Positions 1 through 7,588 of a DNA stretch of 18,576 nucleotides are shown one piece after another. Within the stretch, counting starts at the first letter, position 1. Every line of letters starts with the position of its first letter. A model generated the notes under the pieces. The model did not search any database. It saw nothing but the letters and a program-made list of their open reading frames with translations, and was not told the DNA's origin. Location: contig JAEZIT010000132.1 in assembly GCA_023436495.1 (NCBI GenBank), positions 1 through 18,576 on the forward strand. Direction: 5' to 3'. Position numbers and translations under genes: made by a program. Source of the stretch: Acidobacteriota bacterium. Its GTDB lineage: Bacteria > Acidobacteriota > Blastocatellia > Pyrinomonadales > Pyrinomonadaceae.

Positions 1-2
1 TT

Positions 3-55
3 GGGCTAAAGCCCGGCCAATGTTGATGCTTATACCCCCGAGCTAAAGCTCGGGG
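3..55. repeat. Pair of GCTAAAGC-core palindromes (REP-like)
   Basis: Two perfect palindromes share the core GCTAAAGC. The first, at 3-14, has a 5-bp stem around AA. The second, at 36-55, has a 9-bp stem (CCCCGAGCT paired with AGCTCGGGG) around AA. They lie directly beyond the 3' end of the minus-strand decarboxylase gene. Paired short palindromes between genes resemble REP-type elements. The longer one could also fold as a hairpin in the decarboxylase transcript, but no T-run follows it. Copies elsewhere in the genome cannot be seen from this window. Confidence 0.6.
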
Positions 56-59
56 CAAC

Positions 60-1529
60 TCATAAATTCAAACCAACCATGATCCATTTCTCCCCCACTC
101 CCCCACTCCCCAACGTCCTGTTCAGCAGATTCCACACCTTCTCGATGTGACGTTCTTCTACGCGGATGCTGCCGACCGACAGCCGGAGGGTGAATTTTCC
201 GTCCAGTTTTGTGTGTGACAGGTACGCCTCGCCCGAGGCGTTCACAGCGTTCATCAGCCGCTCGTTCAGCGCGTCCGGATCGCCTGCGCCCTGCGGGTTT
301 GCCCGAAAGCACACAAGCGCGAACGGCACCGGGGCGAGCAGTTCCCATTCATCCGAACCCTCGACCCACGAAGCGAACAGCCGCGCCAGCCGGCAATGCT
401 CGCGCAGGCGTTCGATCATTCCCTCGCGCCCGAAATAGCGAATGATGAACCACAGCTTCAACGCGCGGAACCGCCGCCCGAGCTGTATTCCGTAATCCAT
501 CCCGTTCTTGACGCCCGCGGCGTCGCTTGTCCGCAAGTATTCCGGCACGAGCGAGAATGCGTCCTTCATAACACCTAGGTCGCGGCAGTACAGCACCGAC
601 AGGTCGAACGGCGTGAACAGCCATTTATGCGGATTGACGACGATCGAATCCGCGCGTTCGATGCCCTTGAAATAATGCTCAAATTCCGGCACGATCGCCG
701 CCGAACCCGCGTACGCCGTATCGACATGCATCCAGATGCCGTGTTTTTCACAGATGTCCGCGACCGCATCGACCGGATCGACACTCGATGACGACGTCGT
801 CCCGATCGTCGGCACGACGCATATCGGAATATATCCGGCCTCGATGTCCTCTTCGACCGCTTCGGCAAGCCGTTCCGGGATCATCTCGAACCGCTCGTTC
901 ACCTCTATTTTCCTTAGGCTCGCCAAACCCAGCCCGAGCGTTATCACCGCCTTGTCTATCGATGAATGAACGTGCTCCGAACAATAGACGCGCAGCAGCG
1001 GCAGGTCCGCGCGGCCGCTCATCCCGAGGTCGCGTATCCGCAGCCCGGCGCGCTCGCGCGCCGCCGCGATCGCGTGCATCGTCGAAACCGACGCCGTGTC
1101 GTAAATGATCCCTTCGAATTCTTCCGGCAGGCCCATCATCTGCCGCAGCCAATCCAGCACGACGTTCTCTAGCTCCGTCGATGCCGGCGCGGTCCGCCAC
1201 AGCATCGCCTTCATATCGAACGCCGCCGCCAGCATCTCGCCGAAAATGCCGACGCTGCTCGCCGATGTCGAGAACAAACCGTGAAAATTCGGATGGCTCC
1301 AATGTGTCACCGCCGGCAGGATCAGCCGCTCCATATCCGCAAGCACATCGCCGAAATCCTCGCCCGTCTCCGGCGCCGACGGCGGCAGGTTTTCCTTCAG
1401 CCAATTCGGCTCAACCTGCGAAATTACCGGCAGATCTTCGATGTTCTCAAAATAATCGGCGATCCAGTCGATGACCTGATAACCGCGGCGGCGAAACTCT
1501 TCCGCCGGCATATCCCCGAGCTTATTCAT
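60..1529 (-). CDS. PLP-dependent aromatic-L-amino-acid-type decarboxylase (group II)
   Basis: This 489-residue protein matches group II PLP decarboxylases (DDC/AADC, tyrosine and tryptophan decarboxylases), which convert an amino acid to its amine plus CO2 in the cytoplasm. The PLP lysine is K302 in NPHKWLF, and the cofactor-binding Asp is D270 in HVDTAYAG. The pyridine-stacking His is H188 in SEHVHSS. The loop Tyr is Y331 in VPEYLRT. In this family His and Tyr at these sites go with decarboxylation rather than aldehyde synthesis. An ATG 15 nt upstream (1544) is possible, but GGAGGG lies 5 nt before the ATG at 1529, so that start is preferred. The last 15 or so residues are encoded by a G-rich tandem repeat and are probably not part of the fold. 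The exact substrate (Tyr, Trp, Phe, DOPA or another) cannot be read from the sequence. The gene diverges from two amino-acid permeases that may supply its substrate or export the amine. Confidence 0.9.
   Translation of the reverse strand: MNKLGDMPAEEFRRRGYQVIDWIADYFENIEDLPVISQVEPNWLKENLPPSAPETGEDFGDVLADMERLILPAVTHWSHPNFHGLFSTSASSVGIFGEMLAAAFDMKAMLWRTAPASTELENVVLDWLRQMMGLPEEFEGIIYDTASVSTMHAIAAARERAGLRIRDLGMSGRADLPLLRVYCSEHVHSSIDKAVITLGLGLASLRKIEVNERFEMIPERLAEAVEEDIEAGYIPICVVPTIGTTSSSSVDPVDAVADICEKHGIWMHVDTAYAGSAAIVPEFEHYFKGIERADSIVVNPHKWLFTPFDLSVLYCRDLGVMKDAFSLVPEYLRTSDAAGVKNGMDYGIQLGRRFRALKLWFIIRYFGREGMIERLREHCRLARLFASWVEGSDEWELLAPVPFALVCFRANPQGAGDPDALNERLMNAVNASGEAYLSHTKLDGKFTLRLSVGSIRVEERHIEKVWNLLNRTLGSGGVGEKWIMVGLNL
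91..114. repeat. Three tandem 8-bp C-rich units inside the decarboxylase 3' end
   Basis: TCCCCCAC occurs at 91-98 and 99-106, followed by the variant TCCCCAAC at 107-114. On the coding (minus) strand this gives three runs of four or five G separated by AGT. The unit length is not a multiple of three, so gain or loss of one unit would shift the reading frame of the last residues of the decarboxylase. The encoded tail is Gly-rich and lies beyond the conserved fold. Confidence 0.7.
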
Positions 1530-1534
1530 TGATT

Positions 1535-1540
1535 CCCTCC
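1535..1540 (-). promoter_or_regulatory. Shine-Dalgarno site fixing the decarboxylase start
   Basis: On the minus strand GGAGGG is followed by 5 nt and then the ATG at 1529. This site lies inside the alternative longer reading frame from 1544, and so argues for the internal start. Confidence 0.7.
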
Positions 1541-1589
1541 GCATTTCGGTTAAAAATGACGGAATTTTACATAAATGTTATATAAACAC

Positions 1590-1616
1590 TCGACAGTAAT
1601 TGGAGAAAATTATAAT
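1590..1616. promoter_or_regulatory. Candidate divergent promoter with palindromic -10
   Basis: The 193-nt region between the divergent decarboxylase and permease genes is AT-rich. TATAAT occurs on the plus strand at 1611-1616. Because ATTATAAT (1609-1616) is self-complementary, TATAAT also reads on the minus strand at 1609-1614. A plus-strand TCGACA at 1590-1595 could act as a -35 element, although its 15-nt spacing is short. No operator is recognised. The call rests only on motif matching. Confidence 0.3.
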
Positions 1617-1722
1617 ATCACGTACGAACATCTCGCCAACGTCTTTACCAGAGACTAAAAATTTCAATACATTCCGTTTCAATTTTCGAAATTACTCTAC
1701 GGTTTGCTGAAGAGGGGAATTT

Positions 1723-3264
1723 ATGGCAACAGAGGTTGCTGAACTGAAAGAAGAGTCTAAAGAAGGATTTATACGCGGCCTCGGCCTGCTTGATTCGACG
1801 ATGATCGTCGCGGGTTCGATGATCGGTTCGGGCATTTTTATCGTGTCCGCCGATATCGCGCGCCAGGTCGGTTCGCCCGGATGGCTGCTGGTCGTTTGGC
1901 TGATCACGGGTGTCCTGACGGTCGGTGCCGCGTTGTCCTACGGCGAGCTCGCGGCAATGATGCCCAGGGCCGGCGGGATGTATGTATATCTAAAGGAAGC
2001 CTACACGCCGCTTTGGGGTTTTCTGTACGGCTGGACACACTTTTTGGTCATCGGTACGGCCACCATAGCCGCCGTCGCCGTCGCGTTCGCGCGGTTTACC
2101 GGGATCCTGTTCCCCGGGATCTCGGAGAGCAACTATATTATCGAACCGATCCGCATCGGTTCGTCCAGCTACGCCTTTTCGCTTTCGACGGCCCAATTCG
2201 TCGGCGTGCTGATGATCGCATTCCTGACCTGGCTGAATACGCGCGGGCTCAAACTGGGCAAGACGGTCCAGAATATTTTCACGTTCGCCAAAACCGGTTC
2301 GCTCATCGCATTAATCGTGCTGGGGATAGTCGTCGGGCTCGTTTATTACCCGGAGATCGCGGCGGCCAATTTCAGCGATATGTGGACCGTTCGCGGTTCT
2401 CTGCAGACGGTTGACGAGGGAAGCCTGACGGCGATCACGGCTTTCGGGCTTTTTGTCGCCCTCTGCGTCGCTCAGACCAATTCGCTTTTCTCCGCCGATG
2501 CGTGGCACAACATCACATTTACGGCCGGCGAGGTCAAAGACCCCAAACGCAACTTGCCTCTGGCACTGCTGCTCGGCGCCGGCGGCGTGATCGTTCTGTA
2601 TCTGTTGGCAAATATCGCCTATCTCGTCACGCTCCGGTTTGAAACGATCCAGGACATATCCGTGAATCACAGCAGCCGTATCGGTTCGTGGACGGCCGAT
2701 GCGGTCTTTCCGGGGTTCGGCGCGACGCTGATGGCGGTGGCCATCATGATCTCGACATTCGGCTGCAACAACGGCCTGATCCTGGCCGGCCCGCGTGCTT
2801 ATTTCGCGATGGCAAAGGACGGCCTGTTTTTCGAAAAGGTCGGCCGCCTGAACAAATTTCACGTGCCCGCGTGGGGCATCGTCGTACAGGGCATCTGGTC
2901 GGCGTTCTACGTTCTGCCGCGGACCGTCACCGTCAAAACGGACGGCACGACCGGCTACGGAAATCTCTACGGCGATCTGCTCACATACGTTATTTCGTCG
3001 GCACTTATCTTTTATATTCTGGCGATCGCCGCGATTTTTGTGCTCCGCGTGAAACAACCTGACGCGGAACGGCCGTATAAAGCTATTGGATATCCGATAA
3101 TTCCCGCGCTGTATATTATCGGTGCGGCGATTATCCTTGCAGTTCTCCTCATTTATCAGACCACGGCAACGTGGCCGGGGCTTCTTATCGTTCTTACCGG
3201 TGTTCCGGTTTACTTTGTTTGGAGAAGCTTGTCCGCGCGTTCGGGCGAAGCCGGGCAATTATAG
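1723..3264 (+). CDS. APC-superfamily amino-acid permease (LAT/SteT-like)
   Basis: This 513-residue integral membrane protein has about 12 hydrophobic segments. The first unwound helix carries GSMIGSGIF (31-39), the backbone substrate-binding motif of the APC fold. PRAGGMYVYLKEAY (81-94) is typical of the LAT/SteT-type branch. Such proteins carry or exchange neutral amino acids across the inner membrane. GAGGGG-type Shine-Dalgarno sequence lies about 6 nt before the ATG. The gene is followed after 27 nt by a second APC permease on the same strand and diverges from an amino-acid decarboxylase. This suggests uptake of the decarboxylase substrate or exchange against its amine, but the sequence alone does not set the substrate. 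Confidence 0.9.
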   Translation: MATEVAELKEESKEGFIRGLGLLDSTMIVAGSMIGSGIFIVSADIARQVGSPGWLLVVWLITGVLTVGAALSYGELAAMMPRAGGMYVYLKEAYTPLWGFLYGWTHFLVIGTATIAAVAVAFARFTGILFPGISESNYIIEPIRIGSSSYAFSLSTAQFVGVLMIAFLTWLNTRGLKLGKTVQNIFTFAKTGSLIALIVLGIVVGLVYYPEIAAANFSDMWTVRGSLQTVDEGSLTAITAFGLFVALCVAQTNSLFSADAWHNITFTAGEVKDPKRNLPLALLLGAGGVIVLYLLANIAYLVTLRFETIQDISVNHSSRIGSWTADAVFPGFGATLMAVAIMISTFGCNNGLILAGPRAYFAMAKDGLFFEKVGRLNKFHVPAWGIVVQGIWSAFYVLPRTVTVKTDGTTGYGNLYGDLLTYVISSALIFYILAIAAIFVLRVKQPDAERPYKAIGYPIIPALYIIGAAIILAVLLIYQTTATWPGLLIVLTGVPVYFVWRSLSARSGEAGQL

Positions 3265-3280
3265 AAATTTCAATTTTTTT

Positions 3281-3286
3281 AGGAGG
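3281..3286 (+). promoter_or_regulatory. Shine-Dalgarno site fixing the second permease start
   Basis: A full AGGAGG lies 5 nt before the ATG at 3292. The in-frame TTG at 3289 would be only 2 nt from it, so 3292 is taken as the start. Confidence 0.8.
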
Positions 3287-3291
3287 TTTTG

Positions 3292-5091
3292 ATGTCACTT
3301 TTTGCGACTAAACCAATCGACAGGATCATCGCCGAGGCGGCCGAAACTGGCGAACATACTCTGAAAAAGACACTTAGTTCCCTTGATCTCACGATGCTCG
3401 GCATCGGCGCCATCATCGGTACGGGTATCTTTGTTTTAACGGGGCAGGCAGCCGGAAAACACGCGGGCCCGGCCGTCGTGATCTCGATGATCCTCGCGGG
3501 CGTCGTCAGCGCTTTCGCGGCTCTTTGCTATTCGGAATTCGCTGCCAGCGTCCCGATCTCGGGCTCGGCCTATGCATATGGCTACGGCACGCTCGGCGAA
3601 TTCATCGCATGGATCATCGGATGGGACCTTATCCTTGAATACGCCTTCGGCGCCGCGACCGTAGCTGTCGGATGGTCAGGTTATGTCGTAAGTTTTCTTA
3701 AGGACTTAGGTATAAACTTCCCGGCACAGCTCGCCGCGCCGCCCGGCCAGACCGTCACTCTTGCCGACGGCTCTACGGTGTCCGGTATATTTAACCTCCC
3801 GGCCGCGCTGATCGCTATAGCGGTCACGCTGCTCCTTATCCGCGGCATCAAGGAATCGGCCAGCTTCAACTCGATGATCGTGGTCATCAAGGTGCTCGTC
3901 GTCGTGCTCTTCATCGTCGCGGGCGTCGGCTATGTGAACCCGAGCAACATCGGTATCGGCTGCGGCCCCGGCGATCCGGGCTGTGCACAGTTCATGCCGT
4001 TCGGTTTCAGCGGCGTGGTCACCGGCGCTGCCGTTATCTTCTTCGCCTATATCGGTTTCGACGCGGTTTCGACCGCCGCTCAGGAAGCAAAGAACCCGCA
4101 GAAGGACATGCCCATCGGCATCCTGGGTTCGCTGGCGATCTGTACGGTTCTTTATATCCTCGTGTCGGGCATCATGGTCGGCCTGGTTGATTACAAGCTG
4201 CTGACGAACTCGGCCGCTCCGATCGCGACCGCCATCGACGCCGCACTCGTCAGGGCAGAAGGCACGACGATGGGATCGGTCCTCGCCGCTTTCCCGATGA
4301 TCATTAAGATCGGCGCCGTGCTCGGTTTGAGCTCGACGATGGTCGTTATGGTCATGGGCCAGCCGCGTGTGTTCTATTCGATGTCCAAGGACGGCCTGCT
4401 GCCGAAATGGGCCGCAAAGGTCCATCCGAAGTATCAGACGCCGCACGTCACGACCGCTATCACCGGTGCGATCGTTACGATCCTTGCGGGCTTCGTACCG
4501 ATCGGCCTGCTCGGCGAACTGGTAAGTATCGGAACGCTGTTCGCGTTCGTTATCGTCGGTACGGGCATCATCATCCTGCGTTCGTCGAACCCGGCGCTGC
4601 ACCGCCCGTTCAAGGTGCCGCTTTCGCCGTTCATTCCGATCGCTACAGTGGTCTCGGCAGCCTATCTGATGAACAGCCTGCCGCTCGACACCTGGATCCG
4701 CCTGATCGACTGGATGTCGATCGGCATGGTGGTCTACTTCGCGTACAGCTACAAGCACAGCAACCTGGGCAAGTCGGACTACGTACCGGACGAAACGCCG
4801 GTCGATTACAAGCCGCCTATGGCCGCTATGCTTGCGATCGTGCTGGCGATCATTCTGACGATATGGCAGGTGGCGCATCTGGTCTGGATCGAAATGGCGG
4901 TCCGCCTGTTCGCCTGGATCATGACGGGTATCCTGGTCGCTCTGCTGATGTACGGAAAATCCGACCGCAGCAAGGCGCGCACTTCACAGACGCAGATGCT
5001 CGGGCTGGCGGTGTCGCTGATCAACCTCGCGGTATGGGTAGCGATCACATACTGGTTCTTCGCCCATTACGCCGAGCTCCATCATAAATAA
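3292..5091 (+). CDS. APC-superfamily permease, cationic amino-acid transporter (CAT) type
   Basis: This 599-residue membrane protein belongs to the CAT branch of the APC superfamily (YfnA/GkApcT-like). The binding motif GIGAIIGTGIF is at 37-47, followed by SGSAYAYGYGTLGEF and the acidic helix WDLILEYAFG (111-120). The later motif GFDAVSTAAQEAKNP is the CAT signature. The C-terminal part adds more hydrophobic segments, giving about 14, which is usual for CAT proteins and more than the upstream permease has. A periplasmic loop carries two Cys (GCGPGDPGC). It lies 27 nt after the first permease, so the two are probably co-transcribed, and the pair ends at a strong terminator. Bacterial CAT homologues accept cationic or broad neutral amino acids. 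Having two unlike permeases beside one decarboxylase could reflect uptake plus export, but this is inference. Confidence 0.9.
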   Translation: MSLFATKPIDRIIAEAAETGEHTLKKTLSSLDLTMLGIGAIIGTGIFVLTGQAAGKHAGPAVVISMILAGVVSAFAALCYSEFAASVPISGSAYAYGYGTLGEFIAWIIGWDLILEYAFGAATVAVGWSGYVVSFLKDLGINFPAQLAAPPGQTVTLADGSTVSGIFNLPAALIAIAVTLLLIRGIKESASFNSMIVVIKVLVVVLFIVAGVGYVNPSNIGIGCGPGDPGCAQFMPFGFSGVVTGAAVIFFAYIGFDAVSTAAQEAKNPQKDMPIGILGSLAICTVLYILVSGIMVGLVDYKLLTNSAAPIATAIDAALVRAEGTTMGSVLAAFPMIIKIGAVLGLSSTMVVMVMGQPRVFYSMSKDGLLPKWAAKVHPKYQTPHVTTAITGAIVTILAGFVPIGLLGELVSIGTLFAFVIVGTGIIILRSSNPALHRPFKVPLSPFIPIATVVSAAYLMNSLPLDTWIRLIDWMSIGMVVYFAYSYKHSNLGKSDYVPDETPVDYKPPMAAMLAIVLAIILTIWQVAHLVWIEMAVRLFAWIMTGILVALLMYGKSDRSKARTSQTQMLGLAVSLINLAVWVAITYWFFAHYAELHHK

Positions 5092-5113
5092 ACATTCCGG
5101 TCATATCCGGAAC

Positions 5114-5146
5114 GCCGGGCATCCTTCGGGTGCCCGGCATTTTTTT
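5114..5146 (+). terminator. Intrinsic terminator after the permease pair
   Basis: GCCGGGCA (5114-5121) pairs with TGCCCGGC (5131-5138). Inside is a further CC/GG pair closing a TTCG tetraloop, and a run of seven T (5140-5146) follows. It lies 22 nt after the permease stop codon. Confidence 0.92.
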
Positions 5147-5389
5147 GCGCAAGCCGGCCATGCATAGCGCGCCCGCCATGCCGTTCATCCGCCGCAAGGC
5201 CCCGAAATTCGCCAGATCGACCATCTCGCCTATTTCACAACTTTCGCCGAACTTTTGCGCCCGCTCCGCCCGGCAGATTCGATGCCGGGTCTTTGGATAT
5301 TGCGAAATGTCACTAACCGTGTATAAACGCGCCGCTAACCGCCACGCACCGCGCCGCTGAGCGGCACTTGCGCCGCCGCTATCAAACAC
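5147..5389. other. Intergenic stretch between facing terminators
   Basis: I find no convincing gene here. Open frames in this stretch have no start signal and read as random Arg/Ala-rich protein. Small palindromes are present: CCCGGCA/TGCCGGG around a 7-nt loop at 5269-5289, and GCCGC TGA GCGGC at 5353-5365. Neither is followed by a T-run on the plus strand. A structured small RNA cannot be excluded, but nothing specific supports one. Confidence 0.4.
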
Positions 5390-5420
5390 AAAAAAATGCA
5401 GGACCCGAAGGCCCTGCATT
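5390..5420 (-). terminator. Intrinsic terminator of the PpiD-like gene
   Basis: On the minus strand AATGCAGG (5420-5413 complement) pairs with CCTGCATT, enclosing a CC-TTCG-GG inner hairpin, and is followed by a run of T (A-run 5390-5396 on the plus strand). It lies 20 nt beyond the stop codon of the peptidyl-prolyl isomerase gene and faces the permease terminator. Confidence 0.9.
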
Positions 5421-5440
5421 TTCGATTCGATCAAGCGGAT

Positions 5441-7414
5441 CTACTGCATCGGCGGCACCGGGAATTCCGGCTCGTCCAACTTCGCCAGGGCCTCCGGATA
5501 GATCCGGATGTTGCCGCTGGACTCCATTTTCTGCCGCGTGGACGCGATGTAATCCTGGAAGACCTCGGACCGTTTTTGCCGCAGCATCTGCTGCATCAGC
5601 TCGTCGCGCTGCTTAGCAAAATCGTCCATATTGGCCTCTTCACGCTTGTTTACGGCGACGATGTACCAATTGTCCCCGATCAGGATCGGCTCCTTTGTGA
5701 TCTCGCCTTCCTTCATCCCGTACACAGCATTTTCCAATGTTTCACTGGTCGAAGCCGACGGTCCCTGGCCCAGCGGCGACCCCAGAATATAGCTCTTCTG
5801 GTCCTGCGCCTTCAGGTTTTGGGCCTGAGCCGCGGCCGCCAAAGCGCTCGGCGAAACCGCTCCCGCAGCGACCTGTTTCGCGATGTCCGCGACCCTCGCC
5901 CGGGCTTGCTCGAGCTTGACGATCTCGACCAATTGGTCCTTGACCTCGGCAAATTCGGCATCGCGCGGCGGCCGCTGGTCAACGAGCTGCGGAATGGCGA
6001 AACCGCCCGCTACCGGTATCTTATCGCCAACGTCCTGCGGATTCTCGAGGCTCGCAATGCCCTGCTCGAACTGCGGCGAAGTGCCGATTTTATCTACGTT
6101 ATCGCCGGGTTTTATATAACCGGTTTCGCGGATCATGTCCGCCGGGGCCATGTTTGCCTGTGCCGCAAATTCCTGCACCGTCTGGTCGATGCTCTTGTTA
6201 TTTTTGAGGGCATCGGTGATCTTCTGCGCCAATTCGGCAGCAACCGTGTAAGCCCTTCTGTTACGAAGACTTACCTCGAGTTCCTTCTTCGCGTCCTCAA
6301 ATGTCTTAGGCACCTCTTCGCCGCGGCGAAGGATGAAATAACGGTTCTGATAGCTGATCGGTTCGGTCACTTCGCCGGGCTTCATTTTCAGAAGCCGCTG
6401 GTACGGATCGGTCGGATTATTCAGGTTTTCACGGACCGGGCCGCTGAGCCGCCCGCCATTGCCCGCCGTCAGCGGGTTCTCGGAATATCCCTTGGCCAAC
6501 TCGGCAAATGCTTCCTCGGTAATGGTGCCGTCCTTCTTGGCCCGATTCGCAAGTTCCGTAGCCTTTTCCAGCACCTGGCCGTCAAATTCCGGCTTCGCGA
6601 CGCGTAAGACGATCTCCTGCCCGCGGACGCCTGCCTTGCGTTTGTCCTCCGGCAGCTGATCATATTCTGCCTTCAGGTCGGCATCGCTGATAGGCAGTTT
6701 TTCGCCGATCTTCGCGGTATCTACATATATGTAACGAACCTTTTTCTGCGGTACGCTGATGTAGTAACTGGCTTTGTTTTGTTCAAAATAAGCCATCAGC
6801 TCCGCGTCGGTCGGCTTGAGCGTCTGTGCCACTTCGACCGCATTGACAACTACGTATGAGAGGTCGAATTTCGTGTTCTTTTTCTTAAAGTCTTCGAGGA
6901 CTTCCTGTTCCGACACGGACACGCCCGAGGTCAGAAAAGCCTCGAGCTTTCTTGCGCTCAGGTCATCACGGACACTCTGTTCGAACGCCGCCACGCTGCC
7001 CGATTGCTGGGTGACATTCTGCTCGTAACGCTTCTGGTCAAAAGGCTTGCCGTCCGTCGGCTTGAACATCTCGCGGATCTCGGCCGCTACCTCGGCATCC
7101 GTTGCCGTCAGCCCGAGCCGCTCGGCTTCCACCTTGGCGATCCGGCTGCCGATCAGCGAATTCAGCATTAATCGTGCCGGAAAATTCTGGCCCTGGCTGA
7201 ACCTGCTGTAGCTCTCCTTCTGCCGCCAAAGCTCGCCGACGGTTATGGTTTCGCCGCCGACCTTCGCTACGGCCTCTTCACTGCTACCGAGGTTGGCTTG
7301 CTGGTCGTTTCGCGTCGGCGAGTAGAAAAGCACGAGACTCGCGACCATAACGACGGAAAATAGGAGAAGCACGAAATTTCTCGTCCTCTCCATGCGCTTG
7401 AAAAACTTTAACAT
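5441..7414 (-). CDS. Membrane-anchored PpiD/SurA-like peptidyl-prolyl isomerase
   Basis: This 657-residue protein has the layout of PpiD: a short basic N-terminus, one transmembrane helix (about 13-31), then a large periplasmic part. Residues of about 45-215 form the SurA-N/PpiD helical chaperone region. A parvulin (PpiC) domain follows at about 263-366, ending in the typical PGEVTEPISYQNRYFILRR block. A second, more divergent parvulin-like segment covers about 540-610 (YGMKEGEITKEPILIGDNWYIVAV). PpiD-like proteins help newly exported proteins fold at the inner membrane. An AAAGG-type ribosome site lies about 9 nt before the ATG. The gene is transcribed alone, ends at its own terminator and diverges from nadK. 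The family is clear, but whether it is the functional equivalent of E. coli PpiD or a lineage paralogue is not. No gene symbol is given for that reason. Confidence 0.9.
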   Translation of the reverse strand: MLKFFKRMERTRNFVLLLFSVVMVASLVLFYSPTRNDQQANLGSSEEAVAKVGGETITVGELWRQKESYSRFSQGQNFPARLMLNSLIGSRIAKVEAERLGLTATDAEVAAEIREMFKPTDGKPFDQKRYEQNVTQQSGSVAAFEQSVRDDLSARKLEAFLTSGVSVSEQEVLEDFKKKNTKFDLSYVVVNAVEVAQTLKPTDAELMAYFEQNKASYYISVPQKKVRYIYVDTAKIGEKLPISDADLKAEYDQLPEDKRKAGVRGQEIVLRVAKPEFDGQVLEKATELANRAKKDGTITEEAFAELAKGYSENPLTAGNGGRLSGPVRENLNNPTDPYQRLLKMKPGEVTEPISYQNRYFILRRGEEVPKTFEDAKKELEVSLRNRRAYTVAAELAQKITDALKNNKSIDQTVQEFAAQANMAPADMIRETGYIKPGDNVDKIGTSPQFEQGIASLENPQDVGDKIPVAGGFAIPQLVDQRPPRDAEFAEVKDQLVEIVKLEQARARVADIAKQVAAGAVSPSALAAAAQAQNLKAQDQKSYILGSPLGQGPSASTSETLENAVYGMKEGEITKEPILIGDNWYIVAVNKREEANMDDFAKQRDELMQQMLRQKRSEVFQDYIASTRQKMESSGNIRIYPEALAKLDEPEFPVPPMQ

Positions 7415-7588
7415 CTGCTAATACCTTTTGATTAGAATATAGTGTCGGATTGAGACAAAGAGCGATTCTAGCAAAAATCCTGCTAAAATCCAATGATATT
7501 GTGCTTTTATACGTCGTCACGGCCGCGGCAGTCCCTTGATGTTTTGGGCCGATTGGTCAATCATTAATCGAAACCCATACGCCCCCAA

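Noticed and set aside
748..1404. Open frame of 218 codons on the same strand as the decarboxylase, in another frame
   Set aside because: It lies wholly inside the decarboxylase, which has all catalytic motifs in its own frame.
2311..3258. Open frame antisense to the first permease (315 codons)
   Set aside because: Low-complexity basic composition typical of antisense frames in GC-rich genes.
3706..4878. Long open frame antisense to the CAT-type permease (390 codons)
   Set aside because: It is Arg/Asp/His-rich with no motif or ribosome site, and is explained by the GC-rich coding strand of a clear permease.
5396..6607. Long open frame antisense to the PpiD-like gene (403 codons)
   Set aside because: It overlaps a well-supported gene and terminator, and its protein has no recognisable domain.
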